NCBI GenBank assembly: GCA_003564055.1
Contig: PWSG01000227.1
Span: 1 to 7,301 of the forward strand
Origin: Syntrophomonadaceae bacterium
GTDB lineage: Bacteria; Bacillota; Dethiobacteria; DTU022
Direction: 5' to 3'
DNA: 7,301 nt
Translations under genes and position numbers: made by a program
Shown here: positions 1 to 7,181 of the stretch, one piece after another
How the letters are laid out: each line of letters opens with the position of its first letter
Numbering within the stretch: position 1 is the first letter of the stretch
Notes under the pieces: model-generated
What the model was told of the DNA's origin: nothing
Databases searched by the model: none
Seen by the model: only the letters and a program-made list of their open reading frames with translations

Positions 1-552
1 TGAAATATTAACCTCTACTGTCTCAATACCAAGATAATTTTCTGCTATAATCCCGGTTGTCTGCCGGATTGAATTGATCATGGCGGCGGTGCTAACTGTT
101 GACCCGCTTACAATATCAACATCTTCTCCTGCTGTAATCGGATCCTCATAGCTTTTGCCTAAAAACTGTTCTTGAAAAGAGTCCCTTTCAATGACATCTC
201 CAATGCCCGGTGTTTCGGTATGAGCCACAATACGCAGGCCGATAATTTCGCCTTCTCTGTCAACAGCAAGATTATACCTGATTTCTCCGTCATAACCCAT
301 AGCGTCAACTGTAGCCATAATACCTTTAAAATCTCCGCCGGCACCGTAAATCAGGTCAAACTGACCTTTATCAAGGCTTTCAGTTTCGAAAGTATCAAAA
401 CCGGGGAAAAAATTATCAAGCGCCTGGCGGTATTCTCTTTCCCTTCTTTCGGTAATGATCGGATCAGTTACGGTATAAACGGCCGTAAGAAGAACTGCCG
501 ATACAACACCGATGACAGCCAGGGTCAGTGATAAACGTATAATATCACGCAC
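1..552 (-). CDS. rnfG: RnfG, FMN-carrying subunit of the Rnf complex (3' end cut off)
   Basis: RnfG is the membrane-anchored subunit of the Rnf ferredoxin:NAD+ oxidoreductase that carries a covalently bound FMN on the outer face of the membrane. I translated 184 codons in an open frame running off the left edge. Residues about 5-28 form one hydrophobic anchor, followed by a charged stretch (TERRERE, 34-40). The family motif HTETPGIG is at 111-118. The flavinylation motif D146-I-V-S-G-S-T152 follows, with T152 the expected FMN acceptor; the usual SGAT reads SGST here. The family is usually roughly 180-210 residues, so only a short C-terminal tail is probably missing. The start is GTG at 552: an in-frame stop lies at 561-559, so no longer start exists, and a G-rich ribosome binding site is well placed. 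It overlaps the end of rnfD by 8 bases, suggesting translational coupling. FMN attachment would need an ApbE-type flavin transferase, not seen here. Confidence 0.93.
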   Translation of the reverse strand, partial: MRDIIRLSLTLAVIGVVSAVLLTAVYTVTDPIITERREREYRQALDNFFPGFDTFETESLDKGQFDLIYGAGGDFKGIMATVDAMGYDGEIRYNLAVDREGEIIGLRIVAHTETPGIGDVIERDSFQEQFLGKSYEDPITAGEDVDIVSGSTVSTAAMINSIRQTTGIIAENYLGIETVEVNIS

Positions 553-1516
553 TTTTATTCACCCCCCCGAACTGCTTTGGAACAGTGAAATTATCGATAA
601 TCGGTGTAACAGCATTCATAAGCAAAATAGCGTATGTAACACCTTCAGGCAGAACTCCCCATAACCTGATTAACATAGTGATCAGGCCGCAACCTATGCC
701 AAATATCAACCTTCCGGTCGGTGTAACCGGAGTCGTAACCATATCGGTGGCCATGTAAAGGGCACCAAGCATTACTCCTCCTGCCAGGACATGAAAAAGC
801 CCCGTCATCAGATGGTTATCATAAAAACCGCCTCCGAACACGGCACCCATAACAAATACAGTGCCGATATAGCCACCGGGAATACGCCAGTCGATATGCC
901 CCCTGTAATAGAGCCAAATCCCGCCAATCAGCAGGGCCAGGGCCGATGTCTCACCGAGACAGCCCGGAACAGTTCCGATAAAAAAATCGCTTAAATTGTA
1001 TTGAATTGCTTCTCCCTGATCGGCAAGAGCTGTCGCCCCTGTTACAGCGGCAACATCTGCTCCGAAAGCAAAAGGCTGGGGTGGAGACCAGATATTACCG
1101 GCCATATGCCCGCCCCAGGAAACAAGCACTACCGCCCTTCCTACCAGGGCTGGATTAAATATATTGTAACCAATCCCGCCAAAAACCTGCTTGCCGATAA
1201 TAATCGCTGTAGCAGAACCGACAACCACCAGCCACCACGGAGGCGAAGGCGGAAGAACCATGGCAAACAGAAGCCCGGTAACCGCAGCACTGCCGTCATT
1301 GTAAATATCACGTTTGCGCAGCCATAAGGCTTCTACCAGCATTGCCGTGGCAACAGAGATAACCATGGTTATTAAAGCCTGGTAGCCAAACAGCAAAACT
1401 GCCATCAGGGCTACCGGAAAAAGAGCTATTAAAACGTCTGTCATGACGCTCTGTATAGATTCTATACTTCTAATGTGCGGAGAAGACGAAACAATCATTT
1501 TATTATCCATTCCCAT
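545..1516 (-). CDS. rnfD: RnfD, membrane subunit of the Rnf complex with a covalent FMN site
   Basis: RnfD is an integral membrane subunit of the Rnf complex, homologous to NqrB of the Na+-translocating NADH:quinone reductase, and takes part in electron transfer coupled to ion transport. The 323-residue protein is a full-length family member. Roughly nine or ten hydrophobic segments can be seen (for example 28-49, 94-107, 190-203, 215-232, 239-257, 269-284, 293-305). Family signatures include YNIFNPALVGRA (117-128), TPVTPTGRLIFG (262-273) and LPEGVTYAILLMN (289-301). The FMN-attachment motif is A156-A-V-T-G-A-T162, with T162 the expected acceptor. The aspartate normally six residues before the threonine is alanine here, and the usual proline after it is also alanine. 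The gene starts 24 bases after rnfC and overlaps rnfG by 8 bases. In-frame ATGs at residues 3 and 7 are less well placed for the ribosome binding site. Confidence 0.97.
   Translation of the reverse strand: MGMDNKMIVSSSPHIRSIESIQSVMTDVLIALFPVALMAVLLFGYQALITMVISVATAMLVEALWLRKRDIYNDGSAAVTGLLFAMVLPPSPPWWLVVVGSATAIIIGKQVFGGIGYNIFNPALVGRAVVLVSWGGHMAGNIWSPPQPFAFGADVAAVTGATALADQGEAIQYNLSDFFIGTVPGCLGETSALALLIGGIWLYYRGHIDWRIPGGYIGTVFVMGAVFGGGFYDNHLMTGLFHVLAGGVMLGALYMATDMVTTPVTPTGRLIFGIGCGLITMLIRLWGVLPEGVTYAILLMNAVTPIIDNFTVPKQFGGVNKSA
559..567 (-). promoter_or_regulatory. Ribosome binding site of rnfG, inside the end of rnfD
   Basis: The minus strand reads GGGGGGTGA six bases before the GTG at 552, close to the consensus GGAGGTGA. 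It lies within the last codons of rnfD and is part of a run of seven G (562-568). It supports the GTG start, which has no upstream in-frame alternative. Confidence 0.75.
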
Positions 1517-1521
1517 TACTT

Positions 1522-1530
1522 CCCTCCCTT
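1522..1530 (-). promoter_or_regulatory. Ribosome binding site of rnfD
   Basis: The minus strand reads AAGGGAGGG in the short rnfC-rnfD gap. The GGAGG core ends six bases before the ATG at 1516, which favours that start over the in-frame ATGs two and six codons later. Confidence 0.75.
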
Positions 1531-1540
1531 GCTCAAACCG

Positions 1541-2866
1541 CTACCTTTTATTAGCTTTTGTTATTTCCGCCTTGGCAATTCTAATCAACTGGGTCAGTGG
1601 TATCTTAGAGGGGCAAACATAAGCACAGCATCCACATTCAAAACAGTCCATGGCATGCAGCTTTTCTGCCCGCTTGAATAAGCCGTGTTCAGCGGCCTGG
1701 GCAATTGATGTGGGCATCAAATAAACCGGGCAACTGTCAACACACTTGGCACAGCGAATACAGGGGCTGCTTTCGGCCAGGTAAATATCTTCCTCGGTTA
1801 GGGCAAGGATGCCGGAAGTGCCCTTTATAACAGGAATATCCGGATTGGGCTGGGCAATTCCCATCATCGGCCCGCCGATTACTAATTTATGGGTGTTTTC
1901 CTTTAGCCCTCCGCATAATTCGATGACTTCGCTAACCAGAGTTCCAACCCTGACCAGCAGGTTAGAGGGACGGGTCATACCCGAACCGGTTGCAGTCAGG
2001 ACCCTCTCGATCAGAGGCCTGCCTTCGCGAACGGCGTCGGTAACAGCGACGGCTGTACCTACGTTGTGATTAACAACGCCAACTTCAAGAGGAAGCCCCC
2101 CTGAAGGAACTATGCGGCCTGTTGTAACCTGGATTAACATCTTCTCAGCGCCCTGCGGGTATTTTGTATGAAGTGGAGCAACTGTAATGTTATCGTCTTC
2201 GGCTGCTGCCTGCTCCATCACCTTTATAGCATCAGGCTTATTATCTTCAACACCAATAATACCTTTTTCGGCATTTAAAGCCTTCATCATCATTTTCAAA
2301 CCAAAAACAATTTTTTCCGGTTTCTCAAGCATAACCCGGTGATCTGCAGTAAGGTACGGCTCACATTCAGCTCCGTTAATAACCACAACATCAATTTTTT
2401 TATCACCAGGGGGAGAAAGTTTAACATGGGCAGGAAATGTTGCCCCACCGAGGCCAACAATGCCTGCTTCACGCACTACCTTTCGGATATCTTCGGGGGT
2501 AAGCTTTTCCGGGTTGCCGGGCGGTTTAATCTTCTCATCCCACTGGTCCTGTCCGTCAGATTCGATTGTAATAGCCTCAACCGGGCGCCCCAGGGGATGG
2601 TTATAAGGCCCGATTGCAGTAACTTTTCCCGATACGCTGGCATGAATCGGCGCAGAAACAAAACTGCCACTTTCGGCAATTTTTTGCCCTTTTTTTACCT
2701 CGCTATCTACTGCAATCGAATCCAGAGGTTCACAGGGCGCACCAATATGCTGATTAAGGGGAATAACCACTTTTTGAGGGGGTTTCATCACGCTAATCGC
2801 CATCGTAGCTGTCAGCTCTTTGTGATATTCCGGATGAATACCTCCCTTAAAGACGGTGCTGCTCAT
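1541..2866 (-). CDS. rnfC: RnfC, NADH-interacting flavin and iron-sulfur subunit of the Rnf complex
   Basis: RnfC is the peripheral cytoplasmic subunit of the Rnf complex that exchanges electrons with NAD(H) through FMN and two [4Fe-4S] clusters. The 441-residue protein is the short form, without the long repetitive C-terminus of enterobacterial RsxC. The order is: N-terminal signature FKGGIHPEYHK (6-16); a barrel-sandwich region around 40-90; the glycine-rich nucleotide-binding segment GLGGATFPAHVK (138-149); INGAECEPYLTADHR (163-177); an SLBB-like region around 255-310; and two complete cluster motifs, C369-C372-C375-C379 and C408-C411-C414-C418, each with proline after the fourth cysteine. 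The ATG at 2866 follows AAAGGGTGG (2885-2877) with a ten-base spacer. The gene ends in TAG 24 bases before rnfD and is the first gene of the apparent rnf operon. No key residue is missing. Confidence 0.98.
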   Translation of the reverse strand: MSSTVFKGGIHPEYHKELTATMAISVMKPPQKVVIPLNQHIGAPCEPLDSIAVDSEVKKGQKIAESGSFVSAPIHASVSGKVTAIGPYNHPLGRPVEAITIESDGQDQWDEKIKPPGNPEKLTPEDIRKVVREAGIVGLGGATFPAHVKLSPPGDKKIDVVVINGAECEPYLTADHRVMLEKPEKIVFGLKMMMKALNAEKGIIGVEDNKPDAIKVMEQAAAEDDNITVAPLHTKYPQGAEKMLIQVTTGRIVPSGGLPLEVGVVNHNVGTAVAVTDAVREGRPLIERVLTATGSGMTRPSNLLVRVGTLVSEVIELCGGLKENTHKLVIGGPMMGIAQPNPDIPVIKGTSGILALTEEDIYLAESSPCIRCAKCVDSCPVYLMPTSIAQAAEHGLFKRAEKLHAMDCFECGCCAYVCPSKIPLTQLIRIAKAEITKANKR

Positions 2867-2948
2867 AGATTTATATCCACCCTTTCTATGATTAAAGTAC
2901 GATTTATAAACAAATGCCTATAAGGTTTTCGAGAAATCTCCAGAAACT

Positions 2949-2975
2949 CCTGCAAAAGACTGTGCTTTTTACAGG
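2949..2975 (-). other. RNA hairpin at the predicted 5' end of the rnf transcript
   Basis: The minus strand can fold into a nine-base-pair stem, CCUGUAAAA pairing with UUUUGCAGG, around a nine-base loop (AGCACAGUC). One pair is a U-G wobble that becomes a C-A mismatch on the opposite strand, so the fold is better in the rnf-sense RNA. No U-run follows, so it is not an intrinsic terminator. It begins about where transcription would start from the TATAAT at 2986-2981, so it could protect the 5' end or be a regulatory target. That role is inference. Confidence 0.4.
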
Positions 2976-2980
2976 CAAAG

Positions 2981-3010
2981 ATTATAAAGGTTCTATAGAT
3001 TAGAATTTTG
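2981..3010 (-). promoter_or_regulatory. Candidate sigma-A promoter of the rnf operon
   Basis: A perfect TATAAT lies at 2986-2981 on the minus strand, 115 bases before the rnfC start. No good TTGACA-like -35 box sits at the normal spacing: the 17-base position reads AAAATT and the 18-base position CAAAAT. The sequence just upstream (about 3039-3016) is entirely A/T apart from single bases and could act as an UP element compensating for a weak -35. The 184-base gap after folC and the switch to a different pathway support a new transcript here. Confidence 0.4.
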
Positions 3011-3050
3011 ACCTTAAATTTTATTCTTAAAATAAATTTCTAACGAAAAA

Positions 3051-4412
3051 CTAAGCCTGCAGCCGCTTTTTATAGTAAGCGCGGATGTCGCTAACTGTAT
3101 AAAGAGACCCTGTTACAAGGACTGCGTCTTTGGGTCCGGCCAGACTAAGAGCCTTTTCCAGCGCAGCGCCATGTTCGGGCGCTACGTAAAACTTATTTTT
3201 CAGCTTAAAGTGTTCACCAGCGTAAGCGGCAATTTCTGCGGGATCTTTTGCCCTTGGCAAAACAGGTTTGGTAAATATTACTGTGTCGGCCAGGGGCAGG
3301 ATGTGTTTAAGCATAGCAGCTGTATCTTTATCGGCAAGCATGCCGATAATTAAAAACAAGCGCTGATAATTGAAGTAGCGGGGCAAAGCTTCGGAGAGCT
3401 TTTCCATGGCTTTCGGGTTATGAGCCCCATCCATTATTAAAAGGGGATTTCTTTTTAAAAGCTCAAGCCTGCCCGGCCACACCACTGATTTAAGCCCTTT
3501 GCGCAGTGATTCTTCGTCTACAAAAAAACCTTCCTTCTCTAAAAGTTCAACAGCAGCCAGGGCAGTTAAGGCATTCGTAACCTGGTAAGAACCGCGGAGG
3601 GGAATAAAAATATCGTCAAGCTGCAAATTAAAACCGTGATATGAAAAGTACTGCCCCTTTTCGGTGATTTTTTGCAGGAAAGAATAAGGCTTTTCTAAGG
3701 AAGAAGTTTCTTTACCGTCATTTATGAAATAAACCCTGTAAAAGGGGGCATTAAGCTCTCGGCTGCGCTGCTCTAAACCTTTAAGAACAACAGGATCATC
3801 GGAGGCTGTAATCACCGGCCTGCTCTGCTTGATGATTCCCGCTTTTTCAACAGTTATTTTTTCAACTGTATCGCCAAGAACATCGGCGTGATCAAGGCTA
3901 ACATTGGTAACAATGCTTAAAAGCGGTGTAACAACATTGGTAGCATCGAGCCTTCCGCCAAGGCCGACCTCTAAAACAACAAGATCCGCTTCCTGGCTGG
4001 CAAAATAGGTAAGCGCCAGGGCAGTAACCACTTCAAATTCTGTAAGATCGCCCAGTCCGGGGTCACTGCTGATTCTATCAGCCAGGGGGCGTATCTGGTC
4101 AACCAGTTTAATAAGCTCTTCCTGATTAATATCGTTTCCGTTAACGGCCATGCGGTTGGTAAAAGAAAGCAGGTAAGGAGAAGTGTAGAGGCCAACTTTA
4201 TATCCCGCCGCACGCAGAATTGAAGCAAGCATGACTGCCGTAGAACCCTTGCCGTTAGTCCCGGCTACGTGAACAAAACGCACCTCACGATGCGGATTGC
4301 CCAGCAGTTCCAAGAGTGCTGTTATGCGTTCAAGCCCGGGCTTTATTCCAAAGCGCCCCAATCCGTGAATCCATTCCAGGGCTTTCAGGTAGCGATTTTC
4401 TTTACTTTCCAT
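3051..4412 (-). CDS. folC: Folylpolyglutamate synthase / dihydrofolate synthase
   Basis: FolC is a cytoplasmic Mur-ligase-family enzyme that uses ATP to add glutamates to reduced folates; many bacterial versions also join dihydropteroate to glutamate. The 453-residue protein has the full set of family motifs: P-loop GTNGKGS (51-57), TSPYL (77-81), TEFEVVTALALTYF (124-137), LEVGLGGRLDATN (147-159), SLDH (172-175), EKAGI with K190 in the place of the carbamylated lysine, WPGRLE (312-317) and DGAHNP (328-333). I cannot decide from sequence whether it has both activities. The ATG at 4412 lies inside the last codons of valS (11-base overlap). The only Shine-Dalgarno-like sequence, AGGAG, is about 13 bases upstream, so translation probably depends on coupling to valS. 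The gene ends in TAG, and the AT-rich rnfC upstream region follows. Confidence 0.97.
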   Translation of the reverse strand: MESKENRYLKALEWIHGLGRFGIKPGLERITALLELLGNPHREVRFVHVAGTNGKGSTAVMLASILRAAGYKVGLYTSPYLLSFTNRMAVNGNDINQEELIKLVDQIRPLADRISSDPGLGDLTEFEVVTALALTYFASQEADLVVLEVGLGGRLDATNVVTPLLSIVTNVSLDHADVLGDTVEKITVEKAGIIKQSRPVITASDDPVVLKGLEQRSRELNAPFYRVYFINDGKETSSLEKPYSFLQKITEKGQYFSYHGFNLQLDDIFIPLRGSYQVTNALTALAAVELLEKEGFFVDEESLRKGLKSVVWPGRLELLKRNPLLIMDGAHNPKAMEKLSEALPRYFNYQRLFLIIGMLADKDTAAMLKHILPLADTVIFTKPVLPRAKDPAEIAAYAGEHFKLKNKFYVAPEHGAALEKALSLAGPKDAVLVTGSLYTVSDIRAYYKKRLQA

Positions 4413-7098
4413 CTGTAAATTTAAGCTCCTGCAATCTCTGTTTTAATTTGGTCAGCATGGTTTCCTGTTCTGCCCGGCGGGCTTTTTCTTTGGCAATCAC
4501 GTCTGCAGGCGCTTTTTCCATGAAGCCCCTGTTTTTAAGTTTTCCATCGGTTTTTTTTATTTCTGAGCGCAGCTGCTCAAGCTCTTTTTCGAGGCGGCCA
4601 ATTTCTGCGTCCAGGTCAATTACTCCTTCCAGGGGCAGGTACACTTCCACCCCGTCTCCGATAATTGCAGCAAGAGCCTGTTTAGGTTTCTCAATTTCAG
4701 CTTCAATAATAAGCGGTTCAGCAAAGGTCAACTTGCCCAGGTGAAGACGTTCCTGGCTCAGACAATCAGCAGTCTTTCCTTCAGCCTTTATAAGCACTGC
4801 TGTTTTTTTGCCCGGAGGAATTTGAACCTGGCTGCGCAGGTTCCTAATGGCCCTGGCCACCTCCTGGAAAATTTCCATATCGCTGGTATCTTCAGCAAAA
4901 CTTAGCTTTTCATTTTCCTGCGGCCAGGCGCTAACGACAAGGGCTTCTTCTTTGCCATGCGGCAGCTGCTGCCATATTTCCTCGGAAATAAAAGGCATAA
5001 AAGGATGCAGCAGGCGCATAACCCCGTCCAGGATGTAAACAAGCAGGCTGCGTGACTGTTTCCGATCACTTTTTGCCTGCTCGCTGTCATCTTTCTGGTA
5101 AAGATAGTGTTTGCTGATTTCAACGTACCAGTCACAATAATCATTCCATAAAAATTCATAAACCATGCGGGCAGCTTCTCCGAGTTCATAATTATCAAGC
5201 AGTGCCGTAGTTTTACGCACGGTTTCATTGTAACGGTGCAGGATCCAGTGATCAGTTCTTTTAAGATTGCCCGGGAGTTTATCGGGATCAAAGGGGTCAA
5301 ATGAAGGCTCGTCTTCATCCTGGTCGGTTAAATTCATTAAAACAAAACGTGAAGCATTCCAGATCTTGTTGGCAAAATTACGCCCTGCTTCAACACCTTC
5401 CTGCCTGAACCGCTGGTCGTTACCGGGCGCCTGGCCGGTAACGAGGGTAAACCGCAGGGTATCTGCCCCGTAGTTTTCTATAACCTCCAAAGGATCAATT
5501 CCATTACCGAGAGATTTGCTCATCTTGCGTCCCAGGGGATCACGCACCAAGCCTGTGATATAGACTGTGTGGAAAGGAGCTTCTTTCATAAATTCCAGCC
5601 CCATAAACATCATCCGGGCAACCCAGAAATATATTATATCGTAAGCGGTAACTAAAACAGAGGTGGGATAAAAGTGCTCCAGGTCGGGAGTTTGTTCCGG
5701 CCAACCCAGCGTGGAAAATGGCCATAGCGCGGAGCTGAACCAGGTATCCAAAACATCATTATCCTGATTTAACTGGCTGCTTCCGCATGAAGGACATTTT
5801 TGCGGCGGTTCGTAGTCAACAATAAGCTCACCACAGGCACAATACCAGGCAGGAATGCGGTGTCCCCACCAGATCTGCCTTGAAATACACCAATCGTGAA
5901 TATTCTCCAGCCAGTTGTTATAAATACGGGCAAATCGCGACGGGACAAAATTTGTCCTGCCGTCCTTAACCGCCTGCAGGGCCGGCTCAGCCAGGGGCTT
6001 CATTTTAACAAACCACTGCCTGGAGATCAGCGGTTCAACAACTATGCGGCAGCGCTGACAGCGCCCCAGGGCATGCTCATGGTCTTCAATTTTTTCTATC
6101 AGATCGAGAGCTTTTAAATCTTCAATTACCTGCTTGCGACAATCGTATCTATCCATGCCCCGGTAGGGACCTGTTGCTTCGGTCATTTTTGCATCTTCGT
6201 CTATTGCCTTTATAACCCGGAGGTTGTGACGCCGGCCGATGGCAAAATCGTTTGGATCATGGCCTGGTGTAACCTTAACAGCACCGCTGCCAAATTCAGG
6301 ATCGACATAATCATCGGCTACAATAGGAATTTCTTTATTCAAAAGGGGAAGGTTAACCTTCCTGCCCACCAGTTCAGTATAACGTTTATCTTCCGGATGA
6401 ACAGCTACCCCGCTGTCACCAAGCATTGTTTCAGGTCGTGTTGTCGCAACAGTAATGGAAGCGAAACCGTCAGTCAGTGGATAACGGATATGGACGATTT
6501 TTGACTCTTCATCTTCATGTTCCACTTCGATATCTGACAGGGCCGTATGACAGCGGGGACACCAGTTAATCATGTAATCGCCGCGGTAAATCAGCCCTTT
6601 TCTGAAAAGGTCTACAAAAACCTTGCGCACAGCCCTGGAACATCCTTCATCCATGGTAAATCGTTCACGAGACCAGTCACAGGATACCCCTAAGCGGTAA
6701 AGCTGTTTAGTAATCCGGGCATGGTAAGTATCTTTCCACTGCCATACTTTTTGAAGAAAAGCTTCACGCCCCAGATCAGTGCTTTTGATGCCCTCTTCAG
6801 CGAGGTGTTTTTCAACAACATTTTGAGTTGCTATGCCGGCATGATCACACCCTGGCAGCCAGAGTGTATCAAAACCCTGCATGCGTTTCCAACGAATTAA
6901 AATGTCCTGGATAGTATTGTTAAGCGCATGGCCCATGTGCAGAGAACCAGTTACGTTGGGAGGAGGGATAACAATTGTATAGGGAGTTCTTTCCGTATCA
7001 CGGGCAGCTTTGAAATACTCGCCTTCAAGCCAAAATTTGTAACGCTCCGTTTCAACCGCAGCAGGGTCGTAAACTGAGGGCAGCGTTTTTTCAGACAT
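4402..7098 (-). CDS. valS: Valyl-tRNA synthetase
   Basis: ValS charges tRNA-Val with valine in the cytoplasm; it is a class I synthetase with an editing domain that clears mischarged threonine. The 898 residues are full length. The HIGH-type motif is HMGH (54-57) after PPPNVTGS, and KMSKS is at 525-529. The inserted editing domain (about 195-345) has TTRPET (219-224), K275, T277, D281 and D284, which match the spacing of the Thermus thermophilus ValRS editing residues as I remember them. Cysteine pairs C180/C183, C347/C350 and C435/C438 suggest zinc sites. DVLDTWFSSALWPFST (448-463) is a family signature. Residues about 828-893 are charged, heptad-like and match the C-terminal tRNA-binding coiled coil. 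The ATG at 7098 has an excellent ribosome binding site. It appears to be the first gene of a valS-folC transcript. Confidence 0.99.
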   Translation of the reverse strand: MSEKTLPSVYDPAAVETERYKFWLEGEYFKAARDTERTPYTIVIPPPNVTGSLHMGHALNNTIQDILIRWKRMQGFDTLWLPGCDHAGIATQNVVEKHLAEEGIKSTDLGREAFLQKVWQWKDTYHARITKQLYRLGVSCDWSRERFTMDEGCSRAVRKVFVDLFRKGLIYRGDYMINWCPRCHTALSDIEVEHEDEESKIVHIRYPLTDGFASITVATTRPETMLGDSGVAVHPEDKRYTELVGRKVNLPLLNKEIPIVADDYVDPEFGSGAVKVTPGHDPNDFAIGRRHNLRVIKAIDEDAKMTEATGPYRGMDRYDCRKQVIEDLKALDLIEKIEDHEHALGRCQRCRIVVEPLISRQWFVKMKPLAEPALQAVKDGRTNFVPSRFARIYNNWLENIHDWCISRQIWWGHRIPAWYCACGELIVDYEPPQKCPSCGSSQLNQDNDVLDTWFSSALWPFSTLGWPEQTPDLEHFYPTSVLVTAYDIIYFWVARMMFMGLEFMKEAPFHTVYITGLVRDPLGRKMSKSLGNGIDPLEVIENYGADTLRFTLVTGQAPGNDQRFRQEGVEAGRNFANKIWNASRFVLMNLTDQDEDEPSFDPFDPDKLPGNLKRTDHWILHRYNETVRKTTALLDNYELGEAARMVYEFLWNDYCDWYVEISKHYLYQKDDSEQAKSDRKQSRSLLVYILDGVMRLLHPFMPFISEEIWQQLPHGKEEALVVSAWPQENEKLSFAEDTSDMEIFQEVARAIRNLRSQVQIPPGKKTAVLIKAEGKTADCLSQERLHLGKLTFAEPLIIEAEIEKPKQALAAIIGDGVEVYLPLEGVIDLDAEIGRLEKELEQLRSEIKKTDGKLKNRGFMEKAPADVIAKEKARRAEQETMLTKLKQRLQELKFTDGK

Positions 7099-7102
7099 AT
7101 AG

Positions 7103-7111
7103 TCACCCCTT
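7103..7111 (-). promoter_or_regulatory. Ribosome binding site of valS
   Basis: The minus strand reads AAGGGGTGA, one mismatch from AAGGAGGTGA-type pairing to 16S rRNA once the missing base is allowed. The GGGG ends seven bases before the ATG at 7098, which fixes that start. A small AT palindrome (TTTAAA at 7110-7115 and 7121-7126) overlaps its upstream side. Confidence 0.75.
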
Positions 7112-7181
7112 TAAAGCACTTTTAAACCGTAAAAACAGGATTAATAACAATTATAACTTATCTTGCGTTCACAACTTAAAC

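Noticed and set aside
172..531. A 119-codon plus-strand open frame at the left end
   Set aside because: It is antisense to rnfG, whose minus-strand translation shows the membrane anchor, HTETPGIG and flavinylation motifs; the plus-strand product resembles nothing.
2893..2916. A Rex-like operator (TTTGTTTATAAATC on the minus strand) before rnfC
   Set aside because: Only one half resembles the TTGTTAA half-site of the redox repressor Rex; the other half does not match, so the palindrome is absent.
2339..2923. A 194-codon plus-strand open frame running antisense to rnfC and into its upstream gap
   Set aside because: It lies almost wholly opposite a clear rnfC with complete catalytic motifs, its translation shows no recognisable domain, and it is explained as a shadow frame.
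3004..3040. A plus-strand promoter (TTGACC at 3008-3013, then an AT-rich -10 region)
   Set aside because: The -10 position reads AATAAA, and no plus-strand gene lies downstream, only antisense of folC.
3046..3071. Possible intrinsic terminator at the end of folC (AAAAAGC and GCTT arms with T-runs)
   Set aside because: Only two G-C pairs and a two-base bulge; the stem is too weak and includes the folC stop codon. Termination between folC and rnfC remains possible but is not shown.
4316..4744. A 142-codon plus-strand open frame across the valS-folC junction
   Set aside because: It has a serine-rich, low-complexity product typical of antisense frames and overlaps two well-supported genes.
7150..7155. 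Second TATAAT upstream of valS as the main promoter
   Set aside because: A perfect -10 hexamer, but with no acceptable -35 at 16-18 bases and in very AT-rich sequence where such a match is easy by chance; kept only as an alternative.
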